From Rubrivirga sp046845755 (GTDB taxonomy: Bacteria > Bacteroidota > Rhodothermia > Rhodothermales > Rubricoccaceae), in contig NZ_CP177357.1 of assembly GCF_046845755.1 (NCBI RefSeq), forward strand, positions 1,798,001 to 1,862,000: a DNA stretch of 64,000 bases, read 5' to 3'. A model generated the notes under the pieces. The model was not told where the DNA came from and did no database searches. It worked only from the letters and a program-made list of their open reading frames with translations. The translations under genes and the position numbers were made by a program. Positions 39,962 to 48,333 of this stretch are shown here, piece by piece (position 1 is the stretch's first letter; each line of letters opens with the position of its first letter).

Positions 39962-40701
39962 CAGCCCGGCCAGAGCGCGAGCGCCAGCGCCCAGTCGGCG
40001 GGGCGCGTGATCTTGAAGGCGCGCGGGTCGCCCTCGACGATGCGGACGGGGTAGCCGGCGTGCTGGAGCAGGCCGACCTCGTCGGTCGCGAGGTGCCCGG
40101 CCGCGTTCGCGGCCGCCCGGACGAGCCAGTCGCGGCGGGCCGCTTGCGGGGTCTGCATGGCCCACAGGCCGTCGCGCGCGACGGTCTCGCCGAAGAAGGG
40201 CCCGTCGCCGCCCTGGCGCAAGGTGTCGGCGACGCGGAGGGCCGCCGCGGCCGCGCCGTGCTGGCGGGCGACCGAGACGCAGTTTGCAACCACAGACACA
40301 GACACGAAGGGCCGCACCGCGTCGTGCACCACGACGGTCTCGACCGACGCCGGCAGCGCGCGCACCCCGTTCGCGACCGACGCCTGCCGCGTCCGCCCGC
40401 CCGTCGCGACCGCCGCCACGACGCCGTGCTCCCCCAGCAGGTCGCGCGTGGCGGCCTCCTCCCCCGCCGGCACGACGACCACGAGCGGCCCGACGGCCGG
40501 GTGGCGGGCGAACGCCCCCAAGGTCTGCACCACGACCGGCGCCCCGCCGAGCCCGCGGAACTGCTTGGCCGGCGCGCCCGCGTGCGCCATCCGCGAGCCG
40601 GACCCGCCCGCCGGCACCACGAGCCCGACCCTCGGGTCCCCGCTCACGCGATCTCCGGCGCGTCCGTCCGGCTCCGCCGTCCCCTCTTCCCCGAGTCCCA
40701 T
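39949..40701 (-). CDS. ispD: 2-C-methyl-D-erythritol 4-phosphate cytidylyltransferase
   Basis: This 250-aa MEP-pathway enzyme forms CDP-ME from MEP and CTP. VGLVVPAGGSGSRM is the nucleotide-binding Gly-rich loop, followed by APAKQFRGLGGAPVVVQTL. VVVHDAVRPFVS holds the metal and substrate Asp, and GLWAMQTPQAARRD and DEVGLLQHAGYPVRIVEGD complete the signature. Start ATG 40701 lies 1 base after the queA stop (coupled). GTG 40647 just before the Gly-loop would give a more typical length (232), so the start is uncertain. The C-terminal residues are written by the repeat arm. Confidence 0.95.
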   Translation of the reverse strand: MGLGEEGTAEPDGRAGDRVSGDPRVGLVVPAGGSGSRMAHAGAPAKQFRGLGGAPVVVQTLGAFARHPAVGPLVVVVPAGEEAATRDLLGEHGVVAAVATGGRTRQASVANGVRALPASVETVVVHDAVRPFVSVSVVANCVSVARQHGAAAAALRVADTLRQGGDGPFFGETVARDGLWAMQTPQAARRDWLVRAAANAAGHLATDEVGLLQHAGYPVRIVEGDPRAFKITRPADWALALALWPGWTGE

Positions 40702-40702
40702 T

Positions 40703-41785
40703 CTAGAGAATCAGCATCGCGTCGCCGAAGGAGAACAGCCGGTACTCCTCGCGGACGGCCTCGGCGTACGCCTCCATCAGCAGGTCGTAGCCGGCGAACG
40801 CCGCGACGGTCATCAGCAGCGTCGACTTCGGCCGGTGGAAGCTGGTCAGGAGCCGCTCGGCGACGTGGAAGTCGTGGATCGGGTAGATGAACTTGTCCGT
40901 CCAGCCCTGCCCGTGCATGAGCGTCTTGGAGGCCGAGATACAGGACTCGAGGGCCCGGACCACGCTCGTGCCGACGGCCGTGACGGTCCGGTCCGGATGC
41001 GTGAGCGCGCGGTTGACGACCTCGACGGCGGCGTCGTTGACCTGGTAGAACTCCGAGTCCATCCGGTGCTTGGACAGGTCTTCGACCTCGACCGGCTGGA
41101 ACGACCCGAGCCCGAGGTGGAGGGTGACGGTGGCCACCTCGGCGCCCCGGCCGGTGATGTTGCCGAGCAGGTCCGGGGTAAAGTGGAGCCCGGCCTTCGG
41201 CGCGGCGACGGCGCCCCGCTGGCGGGCGAAGAGCGACTGGTAGCGGACGCGGTCGGCGGGCTCGGCCTTGCGGCGGAGGTACGGCGGGATCGGCGTCTCC
41301 CCGATCGCGTCGATCCGTTGGTACAGCTCGTCCGGCGTCCCGTCGAAGATGAACCGGATGGTCCGGCCCCGGCTCGTCGTGTTGTCGATGACCTCGGCCG
41401 CCAGCCCGCCCTCGAACACCAGCTTGTTGCCGACGCGCACCTTGCGGGCCGGGTCGACGATCGAGTCCCACAGCCGGTGCGCCTGGTTGAGCTCGCGGAG
41501 CAGGAAGACCTCGACGTTCGCGCCCGTGTTTTCCTTGATGCCCCGCAAGCGGGCGGGGAACACCATCGTGTCATTCGCCACGAGGACGTCGCCCTCGCCG
41601 AAGTACTCCGGGAGATCCCGGACCTCCCGGTGCTCGATGGTCCCGCGCGCCCGGTCGAGCACCATCAGCCGCGCCGCGTCGCGCGGCTCTGCGGGGTAGA
41701 GCGCAACGAGCGACTTCGGGAACGCATAGTCGAAGTCGCTGAGCCGGAGCGCATGGACGCGAAAAGAGGGGTGCGCAACTTGCAT
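40703..41785 (-). CDS. queA: tRNA preQ1(34) S-adenosylmethionine ribosyltransferase-isomerase
   Basis: This 360-aa enzyme transfers the ribosyl part of SAM to preQ1 in tRNA wobble position 34, making epoxyqueuosine. Signatures: RLSDFDYAFPKSLVALYPAEPRDAARL at the N-terminus, GDVLVANDTMVFPARL, AAPKAGLHFTPDLL, TLHLGLGSFQPVEVEDLSKH and GTSVVRALES. The start is ATG 41785; an upstream TTG is less likely. It heads the queA-ispD-ispF-dedA operon. The leader (41795-41917) is AT-richer than its surroundings and includes ACTATATTCG and a CTAATCGCTTT stretch. Confidence 0.97.
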   Translation of the reverse strand: MQVAHPSFRVHALRLSDFDYAFPKSLVALYPAEPRDAARLMVLDRARGTIEHREVRDLPEYFGEGDVLVANDTMVFPARLRGIKENTGANVEVFLLRELNQAHRLWDSIVDPARKVRVGNKLVFEGGLAAEVIDNTTSRGRTIRFIFDGTPDELYQRIDAIGETPIPPYLRRKAEPADRVRYQSLFARQRGAVAAPKAGLHFTPDLLGNITGRGAEVATVTLHLGLGSFQPVEVEDLSKHRMDSEFYQVNDAAVEVVNRALTHPDRTVTAVGTSVVRALESCISASKTLMHGQGWTDKFIYPIHDFHVAERLLTSFHRPKSTLLMTVAAFAGYDLLMEAYAEAVREEYRLFSFGDAMLIL

Positions 41786-41917
41786 ACGAGCCAAAACCGT
41801 GGCGGGAGGTGTCGACCGGGCCTAACCGGCTGGTCTGACGGCACGGGTCGGCGGTGGGGACCGCCCGAATGCGCTCGAATATAGTGGGATACGGAGGCCG
41901 CGTGCACTTGAAAGCGA

Positions 41918-43198
41918 TTAGGTAACAGCGGGGCGCACCGTGCCCTCAACCGTTCCGAACCCGACGACCGCGCCGCGCTTCTGGGCGCGCCCCGAAAGCA
42001 CGACCCGGTCGCCGTCGCGCAGGAACGTCCGCGTCTCGTCGCCGACCGGGAACGGGTCCGTCCCCCGCCACGCGAGTTCGAGGAACGACCCGTAGCTCCC
42101 CTTCTCCTCTCCCGAGATGGTCCCCGACGCCATCAGGTCGCCGGGCCGCGCGTTGCAGCCGTTGACGGTGTGGTGGGTGAGCTGCTGCTCGGGGCTCCAG
42201 TAGAGGTACTTGGCGTTCGAGCGCGCGACGGTCTCCGCCTCGGCCCCCGCCTCCCGCATGGACTCGGTCTGGAGCGCGACCTCGAGGTCCACGTCGAGCG
42301 AGCGGGGTTCGGGCTGGCGGAGGTACGGGAGCGGCTCCGGGTTGCCGGCGCTGGCGTCCTGCGCCTCACCGGCGATCCGGAACGGCGCGAGCGCGGCGTA
42401 CGGCACCACCCAGGGCGAGATCGACGTCGCGAAACTCTTGCCCAGGAACGGCCCCAGCGGCACGTACTCCCACTTCTGGACGTCGCGCGCGCTCCAGTCG
42501 TTGACGAGCACGAACCCGAAGATCTGCGACGGCGCGTCCTCGATGGCGATCGGCGACCCGAGGGCGTTGCCGGGCCCGACGAAAAAGCCCAGCTCCAGCT
42601 CGATGTCGAGCAGCTTCGACGGCCCGAAGACCGGCGGCCCGTCGGCCGGCTTTTGCTGGCCCGACGGCCGCACGACGTCCGTCCCGCTCACGACGACCGA
42701 CGACGCCCGGCCGTGGTAGCCGACTGGCAGGTGCAGCCAGTTGGGCAGCAGCGCGTTGTCGGGGTCGCGGAACATGGTGCCGACGTTCGTGGCGTGCTGG
42801 CGCGACGAGTAGAAGTCGGTGTAGTCGCCGACGTGGGCGGGCAGGTGCATCGTCACGTCCGCCAGCGGAAGGATCGCGCGCTCGCGCAGCGACCCGTCGT
42901 CGCGCAAGTCGCCCGGGCCGTCGGCGCTCAGCAGGTCCTGCAGGCGGCCCCGGACGGCGTCCCAGGCGTCGGCGCCGAGCGCCATGAACCCGTTGAGCGC
43001 GTCGGCGGCGAAGACGGGGTGGCGGCCCGCGCCGGCCGCCGCGATCAGCCCCGCGCGCTCCAGTTCGGCGAGGTCGACGACGTGGTCGCCCACGCGCACA
43101 CCGACGCGCTTGGGGCCGCCGTCGGTGGAGAAGACGCCGTAGGGCAGGTTGTCGAGGCCGAAGCCGTCGGCGGGGTCGAGGTCGAGAAAGGGAGTCAC
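41918..43198 (-). CDS. fahA: Fumarylacetoacetase
   Basis: This 426-aa hydrolase performs the last step of tyrosine degradation, fumarylacetoacetate to fumarate and acetoacetate. Active-site elements are present: DYTDFYSSRQHATNVG (Asp about 126, His about 133), LLDIELELGFFVG (metal Glu pair near 200) and NDWSARDVQKWEYVPLGPF (Asp about 234). PVGYHGRASSVVVSGTDVVRP and KSFATSISPWVVP are further family signatures. Length and N-terminus MTPFLDLDPADGFGLDNLP are canonical. It follows the unknown gene at 43243 with a 44-bp gap and is probably cotranscribed; no other tyrosine-catabolism gene is in the window. Confidence 0.97.
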   Translation of the reverse strand: MTPFLDLDPADGFGLDNLPYGVFSTDGGPKRVGVRVGDHVVDLAELERAGLIAAAGAGRHPVFAADALNGFMALGADAWDAVRGRLQDLLSADGPGDLRDDGSLRERAILPLADVTMHLPAHVGDYTDFYSSRQHATNVGTMFRDPDNALLPNWLHLPVGYHGRASSVVVSGTDVVRPSGQQKPADGPPVFGPSKLLDIELELGFFVGPGNALGSPIAIEDAPSQIFGFVLVNDWSARDVQKWEYVPLGPFLGKSFATSISPWVVPYAALAPFRIAGEAQDASAGNPEPLPYLRQPEPRSLDVDLEVALQTESMREAGAEAETVARSNAKYLYWSPEQQLTHHTVNGCNARPGDLMASGTISGEEKGSYGSFLELAWRGTDPFPVGDETRTFLRDGDRVVLSGRAQKRGAVVGFGTVEGTVRPAVT

Positions 43199-43242
43199 GA
43201 GTCGTCGAGAGTCGGAAGAAGGGGTCGAAAGAGAGGGGGCGC

Positions 43243-44211
43243 TTACCCTGCGGGCGCGAGCCAGCCGAGGGCGCGCAGGTCGTTAACGGGCTCGTCGAAG
43301 GAGCACGAGCCGAACGAGAGCGCCAGCTGCTCGCGGGCGTCGGCGACCTCGGCGGCCGTCGCGGACAGCGAGCGCCACTGCAGGGCGTCGCCGACGCGCC
43401 ATGAGGCGGGGTCCGCGTCGTCCAGGATCTCGGCGATGTCGTCGGCGCCCAGCCCGTGGACGCGCGCCAGCGCGGCGCCGCCGAAGACGCCCAGGAAGCC
43501 GTGCATCCGGGCGCCGACCGCGTCGTCGTGATTCGGCAGCGGGTGGTGGAGCCCGGCCGTCGCCTTGAATGGCGCCTCGGCCCGGACCGCCGCAGCCAAC
43601 GCCGTCGCCAGCGCCTCGACGTCGGGCACGAGGTCGGGCGTGACGCCGCCGCACCGGAACTTGAGGGCGGCCGCCGGGCGGCCCGCACGCGCGTTTGCCT
43701 CGGCGACGGCTGCGGCCGCGGGCTCGACGGCGTCCGGCGCGTCGAGGAACGGGACCTCGACGGCGGCGCGAGGCCCCGCGCTGGCGCCGTCGCGCATCTC
43801 GGCGTCGAGCGTGGACAAGGCACCGACGAGAGCGTCGGGGTCGAGCGCGACGTCGGCGGGCAGGCGGATCTCAAAGCGGTCGCAGACGGCGGCGCCGTCG
43901 AGGCGCGACGCGAAGGCGCGGGCGGCGGCGACGGTGCGGGCGGCCGTGTCGGTCCACGCCTCGCCCTCGGCGGGCGCCAGCCCGAGCACCGAGAAGCGCC
44001 ACGGCTCGCCGTCGTGGAGGCGGTCGGCGTGCGCGTCGAGGGCGTCGAGGCGACCGGCCGGCACGATGAACCGGCCGAGCATCGCGGCGTGCGGGCTCGC
44101 ACGGTGGCGGGCGTAGGCCTCGACGGCGGCGTCGAGGTCGAGGGCGGCCGGCGGGAAGAGGCCGGCGTAGTCGATGAGGCCGTCGAGGAGGGCGTCTGCG
44201 GCGGGCGTCAT
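43243..44211 (-). CDS. Conserved protein of unknown function upstream of fahA
   Basis: This 322-aa protein opens LIDYAGLFPPAALDLDAAVE and continues with YARHRASPHAAMLGRFIVPA, a pattern I have seen in uncharacterised proteins of several phyla. Later conserved-looking stretches are ALKFRCGGVTPDLVPDVEAL and FKATAGLHHPLPNHDDAVG, which alternate beta-alpha in the manner of a TIM barrel with a Lys, an Arg and paired His that could be catalytic. No signal or TM segments, so it is cytoplasmic. ATG 44211 follows a C-run. The position before fumarylacetoacetase suggests a catabolic or amide/aldol-type enzyme, but that is inference only. Confidence 0.7.
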   Translation of the reverse strand: MTPAADALLDGLIDYAGLFPPAALDLDAAVEAYARHRASPHAAMLGRFIVPAGRLDALDAHADRLHDGEPWRFSVLGLAPAEGEAWTDTAARTVAAARAFASRLDGAAVCDRFEIRLPADVALDPDALVGALSTLDAEMRDGASAGPRAAVEVPFLDAPDAVEPAAAAVAEANARAGRPAAALKFRCGGVTPDLVPDVEALATALAAAVRAEAPFKATAGLHHPLPNHDDAVGARMHGFLGVFGGAALARVHGLGADDIAEILDDADPASWRVGDALQWRSLSATAAEVADAREQLALSFGSCSFDEPVNDLRALGWLAPAG

Positions 44212-44256
44212 GGGGGGCGGGAGCGCGGAGGGCGGCCGGGCGGCGGACCCCGGCGC

Positions 44257-44264
44257 TAGTTTCG
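44257..44264 (+). promoter_or_regulatory. Promoter -7-like box for TPR gene
   Basis: TAGTTTCG, 84 bp upstream of ATG 44348 and next to the start of the divergent gene at 44211. It matches the TAnnTTTG form except for a C in place of the last T. Confidence 0.4.
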
Positions 44265-44347
44265 GCGTGGAAGGGTACGACCCTCCGCGAGCGCCCGGTG
44301 ATCCCCGCCGGCGCCCCCCGCCACCTCCCCGCCAGTCCCAACCGCAC

Positions 44348-45481
44348 ATGCCGTCCCGCTTCCTGACCCTCGCCCTTACGCTCGTCGTCGCGCTCCTCGT
44401 GGGCGGGGCCGACGGGTGCTCCTCCGACCCGAACGTCGAGGGCGCCAAGCTCGATCTCCGCAACGGCGACTACGAGCAGGCGCTCCAGAACCTCGACACG
44501 GCGCTCGAGACCAACCCCGACAACACGGAGGCCTTGCTGCTCCGCGTCGAGGTGCTCCGCCAGCAGTACGAGAACACGCCCGGCACCCAGCCCAAGGCCG
44601 CCTTCCTGGCGGCCAACTACGACGCGATGGTCGAGTCGCTGATGCGTGCCGAGCGGCTCGCGCCGGACGACCCCGCCGTCGACCAGGCCAAGCTGGCGCT
44701 GTGGGCGCTCGCCGTCAACGCCGGCAACGACGTCATCCGCAACCCCGACGCCGACGTCGCCGACGCCATCAACTACTTCGAGCAGTCGACGACGCTAATG
44801 CCCGACTCGACGCAGGGCTACCTCGGCCTCGGCCTGGCCTACCTCCGCGAGGGCGAGTCGACCCAGGCGCTCGCGCCGTTCCAGCGCGGGACCGAGATCA
44901 ACGACGCCGACCCCGTGCTCGCCTACTACTACGGCCGCACGCTCGTGCTCGCCGACCGGGCGACCGACGCCGTCGCCTACCTCGAGGACGCCCAGACCCG
45001 CTTCCCGGCCGACGAGGACATCCAGACCATGCTCCTCAACGCGTACACCCTGTCGGGCCAGAACGACCGCGCCATCGAGCGCTACGAGGACGCCATCCAG
45101 CGCCAGCCGGACAACCCGGCCTTCCGCTACAACTACGGCGCGCTCCTCCTCCAGTCCGAGCGCTACGACGACGCCATCGTCCAGCTCCAGCGCGCGACCG
45201 AGCTCGACCCGACCAACTCGGACGCGTTCTACAACCTCGGCGCGGCCTACCAGAACCTCGCCGCGGCGCTCAACGAGCGCGCCAACGCGACTGAGGACGT
45301 CGACGAGGCCAACGACCTCATCGACCAGCGCAACGTGAACCTCGAGACCTCGCTCGGCCCGCTCATGCAGGCCAAGACGCTCTCGACCGGCACGGCCGAC
45401 GAGGCCGGCGTCTACACGCAGCTCGGCCGCGTCGACGACGCCGAGGGCGTCGCCGAGTGCGCCGGCATCTCGATGGACTAG
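44348..45481 (+). CDS. Secreted TPR-repeat protein
   Basis: This 377-aa protein has a hydrophobic N-terminal signal (FLTLALTLVVALLVGGADGC); the Cys could be a lipidation site although ADGC is a poor lipobox. It carries about seven tetratricopeptide repeats, for example GDYEQALQNLDTALETNPDN, GYLGLGLAYLREGESTQALA, QNDRAIERYEDAIQRQPDNP and RYDDAIVQLQRATELDPTNS. TPR proteins are protein-interaction scaffolds; in the periplasm they often serve envelope assembly complexes. It is monocistronic with a promoter-like box upstream and a textbook terminator downstream. No specific partner is indicated. Confidence 0.85.
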   Translation: MPSRFLTLALTLVVALLVGGADGCSSDPNVEGAKLDLRNGDYEQALQNLDTALETNPDNTEALLLRVEVLRQQYENTPGTQPKAAFLAANYDAMVESLMRAERLAPDDPAVDQAKLALWALAVNAGNDVIRNPDADVADAINYFEQSTTLMPDSTQGYLGLGLAYLREGESTQALAPFQRGTEINDADPVLAYYYGRTLVLADRATDAVAYLEDAQTRFPADEDIQTMLLNAYTLSGQNDRAIERYEDAIQRQPDNPAFRYNYGALLLQSERYDDAIVQLQRATELDPTNSDAFYNLGAAYQNLAAALNERANATEDVDEANDLIDQRNVNLETSLGPLMQAKTLSTGTADEAGVYTQLGRVDDAEGVAECAGISMD

Positions 45482-45502
45482 GGGGCCCGCGCTCCACTCC
45501 CC

Positions 45503-45541
45503 AGCGGGGGCGCGGCTGGTCCGCGCCCCCGCTTTCTTTTT
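45503..45541 (+). terminator. Intrinsic terminator of TPR gene
   Basis: AGCGGGGGCGCGG and its exact complement form a 13-bp stem with loop CTGGT, followed by TTCTTTTTG. A textbook rho-independent terminator 22 bp after the stop codon. Confidence 0.92.
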
Positions 45542-45611
45542 GAGTCTCCCGCGAATGCGGAAGGCGCCGGCCCCGCGCCGCGTCTCTGTTCTCTCCCCTC
45601 CCCCCGACCCC

Positions 45612-46835
45612 ATGCTCGACGCATCCCCCGACCTCGGCTTCGGCACGCGCGCCATCCACGCCGGCCAGCAGCCCGACCCCTCGACGGGCGCCATCATGAC
45701 GCCCGTGTACCAGACCAGCACCTACGTCCAGGAGGCGCCGGACGTCCACCAGGGCTACGACTACGCGCGCGTCGGCAACCCGACCCGGACGGCGCTCGAG
45801 GGCAACCTCGCCTCGCTCGAAGGCGCGGCGCATGGCATCGCGTTTGCCTCGGGCATCGTCGCCATCGACTCGGTCCTGCGGCGCTTGCGCCCCGGCGACC
45901 ACGTCGTCGCCGGCGACGACCTCTATGGCGGCACGTACCGGCTGATGACGCAGGTCCACGAGCCAATGGGGATCTCGTTCACGTTCGTCGACCTCAGCCA
46001 GCCCGGCGCCGCGGAGGCCGCCCTTACCGACGCCACCAAGCTGGTCTGGGTCGAGACGCCCACGAACCCGCTCCTGCGCGTCACCGACATCGCCGCACTC
46101 GCCGATGTCGCGCACGCCCGTGGGATCCCGGTCGCCGTCGACAACACGTTCGCGAGCCCCTACCTCCAGCGCCCGCTCGAGCTCGGCGCCGACCTCGTCG
46201 TCCACTCCACGACGAAGTACATCGGCGGCCACTCCGACGTGGTCGGCGGCGCCGTGATGACGAGCGACGACGGGTGGATGGAGCACCTCCGGTTCCAGAT
46301 CAAGGCCGTCGGCGCGGCCCCAGCCCCCCAGGACTGCTATCTGCTGCTCCGGTCCACGAAGACGCTGCACCTGCGGATGGAGCGGCACTGCGCGAACGCC
46401 CGGGCCGTTGCCGAACACCTGCGCGGCCACGACAAGGTGGCCCGGGTGATCTACCCCGGCTTCGCGGACCACCCCGGACACGACGTCGCGGCCCGGCAGA
46501 TGGACGGATTCGGCGGGATGGTGTCGATCGTGCTCGCCGACCCCGGATCGAGTCCGGGGCAGGCTATCGAGACGGCCACGCGCTTTATGCAGAACACGCG
46601 CCTATTCCAGCTCGCCGAGAGCCTGGGAGGCGTCGAGAGCCTGGTGTCGCACCCGGCGACGATGACGCACGGCTCGATCCCCGCCGAGGTCCGCCACGCA
46701 GCGGGCCTGCCCGACGGGCTCGTCCGGCTGAGCGTCGGGGTCGAGGACGCGGCCGACCTGCTCGCCGACCTCGACCGCGCGCTCGACGCGCTCGCGGCGC
46801 CAGCCTCGCATGTCGAGGAGGCCGTCGCGGCGTAG
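45612..46835 (+). CDS. Cys/Met-metabolism PLP-dependent enzyme (cystathionine gamma-synthase/lyase type)
   Basis: This 407-aa enzyme belongs to the trans-sulfuration fold I family. FGTRAIHAGQQPDPSTGAIM and PVYQTSTYVQ form the N-terminal signature, YDYARVGNPTRTALE the active-site Tyr/Arg region, VWVETPTNPLLRVTDI the PLP-binding region, and VVHSTTKYIGGHSDVVGG the Schiff-base Lys (about residue 202). SLGGVESLVSHPATMTH follows near the C-terminus. It makes or breaks cystathionine/homocysteine; synthase and lyase cannot be distinguished by eye. Start ATG 45612 follows a C/T tract typical of this genome. A hairpin at 46859-46914 ends the gene. Confidence 0.92.
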   Translation: MLDASPDLGFGTRAIHAGQQPDPSTGAIMTPVYQTSTYVQEAPDVHQGYDYARVGNPTRTALEGNLASLEGAAHGIAFASGIVAIDSVLRRLRPGDHVVAGDDLYGGTYRLMTQVHEPMGISFTFVDLSQPGAAEAALTDATKLVWVETPTNPLLRVTDIAALADVAHARGIPVAVDNTFASPYLQRPLELGADLVVHSTTKYIGGHSDVVGGAVMTSDDGWMEHLRFQIKAVGAAPAPQDCYLLLRSTKTLHLRMERHCANARAVAEHLRGHDKVARVIYPGFADHPGHDVAARQMDGFGGMVSIVLADPGSSPGQAIETATRFMQNTRLFQLAESLGGVESLVSHPATMTHGSIPAEVRHAAGLPDGLVRLSVGVEDAADLLADLDRALDALAAPASHVEEAVAA

Positions 46836-46858
46836 CGCGGGAACGGTGCGGCCCGGTC

Positions 46859-46914
46859 GCCCCCCCAGCCGATTCGCCCTTCAGCGACAGAGTGGACGAT
46901 CGGCGAGGGGGGGC
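46859..46914 (+). terminator. Hairpin after PLP-enzyme gene
   Basis: An imperfect inverted repeat (GCCCCCCCAGCCGAT against GATCGGCGAGGGGGGGC) with a loop of about 24 bases. There is no T-tail, so its strength is uncertain. Confidence 0.45.
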
Positions 46915-46939
46915 CGGCCCGTCGAGCGGCCGGGGCCGG

Positions 46940-46948
46940 TACCTTTCG
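46940..46948 (+). promoter_or_regulatory. Promoter -7 box for phosphatidyltransferase gene
   Basis: TACCTTTCG, 19 bp upstream of GTG 46968. The short distance to the start implies a very short 5' leader. Confidence 0.5.
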
Positions 46949-46967
46949 GCCTCGCTTCCGCCGTGCC

Positions 46968-47756
46968 GTGTCCGCCCCCGCTCCTCCCCCCGCCGACCCG
47001 GCCGCGCCCACGCCTCCGAAGGTGGCCAAGCGTCGCGTCAACGACATCCTGCTCGGGCGCTTCGAGCGGTGGGCGCTGCCCCGAATGGCCACCCGCTTGC
47101 CGGCGTGGATGACGCCCGACGGGCTCACCGCGATCGCCCTGGCCGGCGCCCTGCTCTCGTCAGTCGCCTACGCCCTCAGCGGCGAGAACCTGGCGTGGCT
47201 CCACGTCGCCTCGTTCGGGCTCGTCGTCCACTGGTGGGGCGACTCGCTCGACGGCACGCTCGCGCGCGTCCGCCAGATCCGCCGCGAGCGGTACGGGTTC
47301 TTCGTCGACCACCAGGCCGACGCCATCGCCGCCGTGTTGCTGACGGTCGGGCTCGGCGCCGGGTCGCTGATGCGGCTCGACATCGCCATGCTGATCTGCG
47401 TCGGCGTGCTGATGATGATGCTGCTGGTCAACATGGTGACGATCGCGCGCGACGTGTTCAAGATCTCGTTCGGCGGGCTGGGGCCGACGGAGCTCCGCGT
47501 CATCGCGATCGTGTTCAACACCGTCGTGTGGGCTGTCGGCCCGACGACCGTCTCGTGGCGCGGCGTCGAGTGGACCGTCCTCGACCTGCTCGGCCTGTTC
47601 GGCGTCGGCCTGCTGGCGCTGATGTGGACCGTGTCCGTCGTCCGCGAGACGCGGCTGATCGGCCGGCTCGACCCGACGCCGACGCCCGGCCAGGACGGCC
47701 AGGCCTTCGACCCGACCGGCCAAAACGTGGGCTCCGACACGCAGACGGCCGCCTAG
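46968..47756 (+). CDS. CDP-alcohol phosphatidyltransferase family protein
   Basis: This 262-aa membrane enzyme has the full CDP-alcohol motif DG-x2-AR-x8-G-x3-D-x3-D: GDSLDGTLARVRQ then YGFFVDHQADA (about residues 86-113). These Asp residues bind the CDP-alcohol and metal, and the family makes phospholipids such as phosphatidylglycerol phosphate or inositol-type lipids; the alcohol acceptor here is unknown. There are six or so TM helices (for example LTAIALAGALLSSVAYALSG and DIAMLICVGVLMMMLLVNMV) with a C-terminal hydrophilic tail. It starts at GTG 46968 and overlaps the MOSC gene end by 4 bp. Confidence 0.88.
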   Translation: MSAPAPPPADPAAPTPPKVAKRRVNDILLGRFERWALPRMATRLPAWMTPDGLTAIALAGALLSSVAYALSGENLAWLHVASFGLVVHWWGDSLDGTLARVRQIRRERYGFFVDHQADAIAAVLLTVGLGAGSLMRLDIAMLICVGVLMMMLLVNMVTIARDVFKISFGGLGPTELRVIAIVFNTVVWAVGPTTVSWRGVEWTVLDLLGLFGVGLLALMWTVSVVRETRLIGRLDPTPTPGQDGQAFDPTGQNVGSDTQTAA

Positions 47757-48220
47757 GCCTCGACCTCGACCACGTCGCCCGGCCGGACCGTCCCCTCGGC
47801 GAGCACGCGGGCGTACCACCGCGCCTCGCCGGGGTGGCGCTCGGCCTTGATCCGTTTCGAGTTGCCGTCGGCAAACGCCCCCGCGATCGTCTTGCACGGC
47901 TCGGCGGGCTTCGCCAGCTCCAACCGGACGCCGTCGCCGATCCGCAGCCGCGTGCCCGCCGCCAGCGACGCCCAGTCGAGCCCGGCGACGGTCAGGTTCT
48001 CGCCCGTCGCGCCCGGATAGATCGGGTGGCCCTCGTCTTGAAGCTTGCGGATCACCTCCAGCGAAAAGAGGGACACCGCCCGCTCGGGCCCGCCGTGAAC
48101 CTTGGGGTAGTTGACGGCGTCGGTCGTGATCCCGTCAACGCGGACCTCGGCTTGGGCGACGGCGCGCTTGGGCACGCCGCCAGGCGACACGTTGACCTGA
48201 AGGATGCGGGCGTTCGGCAT
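47753..48220 (-). CDS. MOSC-domain protein
   Basis: This 155-aa protein has the MOSC pattern: a beta-rich N-terminus NARILQVNVSPGGVPKRAV, the segment YPKVHGGPERAVSLFSLEVI, GATGENLTVAGLDWASLAAG, and the key Cys in PAEPCKTIAG (about residue 110). MOSC domains occur in molybdenum-cofactor sulfurases and in mARC-type enzymes, where the Cys ligates the cofactor. Stand-alone bacterial MOSC proteins (YiiM type) take part in detoxifying N-hydroxylated compounds. It is convergent with the phosphatidyltransferase gene (4-bp overlap of stops) and divergent from hrpB. A CACCTTCG box lies near 48241. Confidence 0.9.
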   Translation of the reverse strand: MPNARILQVNVSPGGVPKRAVAQAEVRVDGITTDAVNYPKVHGGPERAVSLFSLEVIRKLQDEGHPIYPGATGENLTVAGLDWASLAAGTRLRIGDGVRLELAKPAEPCKTIAGAFADGNSKRIKAERHPGEARWYARVLAEGTVRPGDVVEVEA

Positions 48221-48333
48221 CGAGACCGGGGGGTGGGGACCCGAAGGTGGCCGCGTCCGCCCGCTTGCGCAAGCCGAATCTGAGGAGGCCCGGTGCCAGC
48301 GGAACGTTTCCGGGCGCCCCGCCTCTCTCCCCG

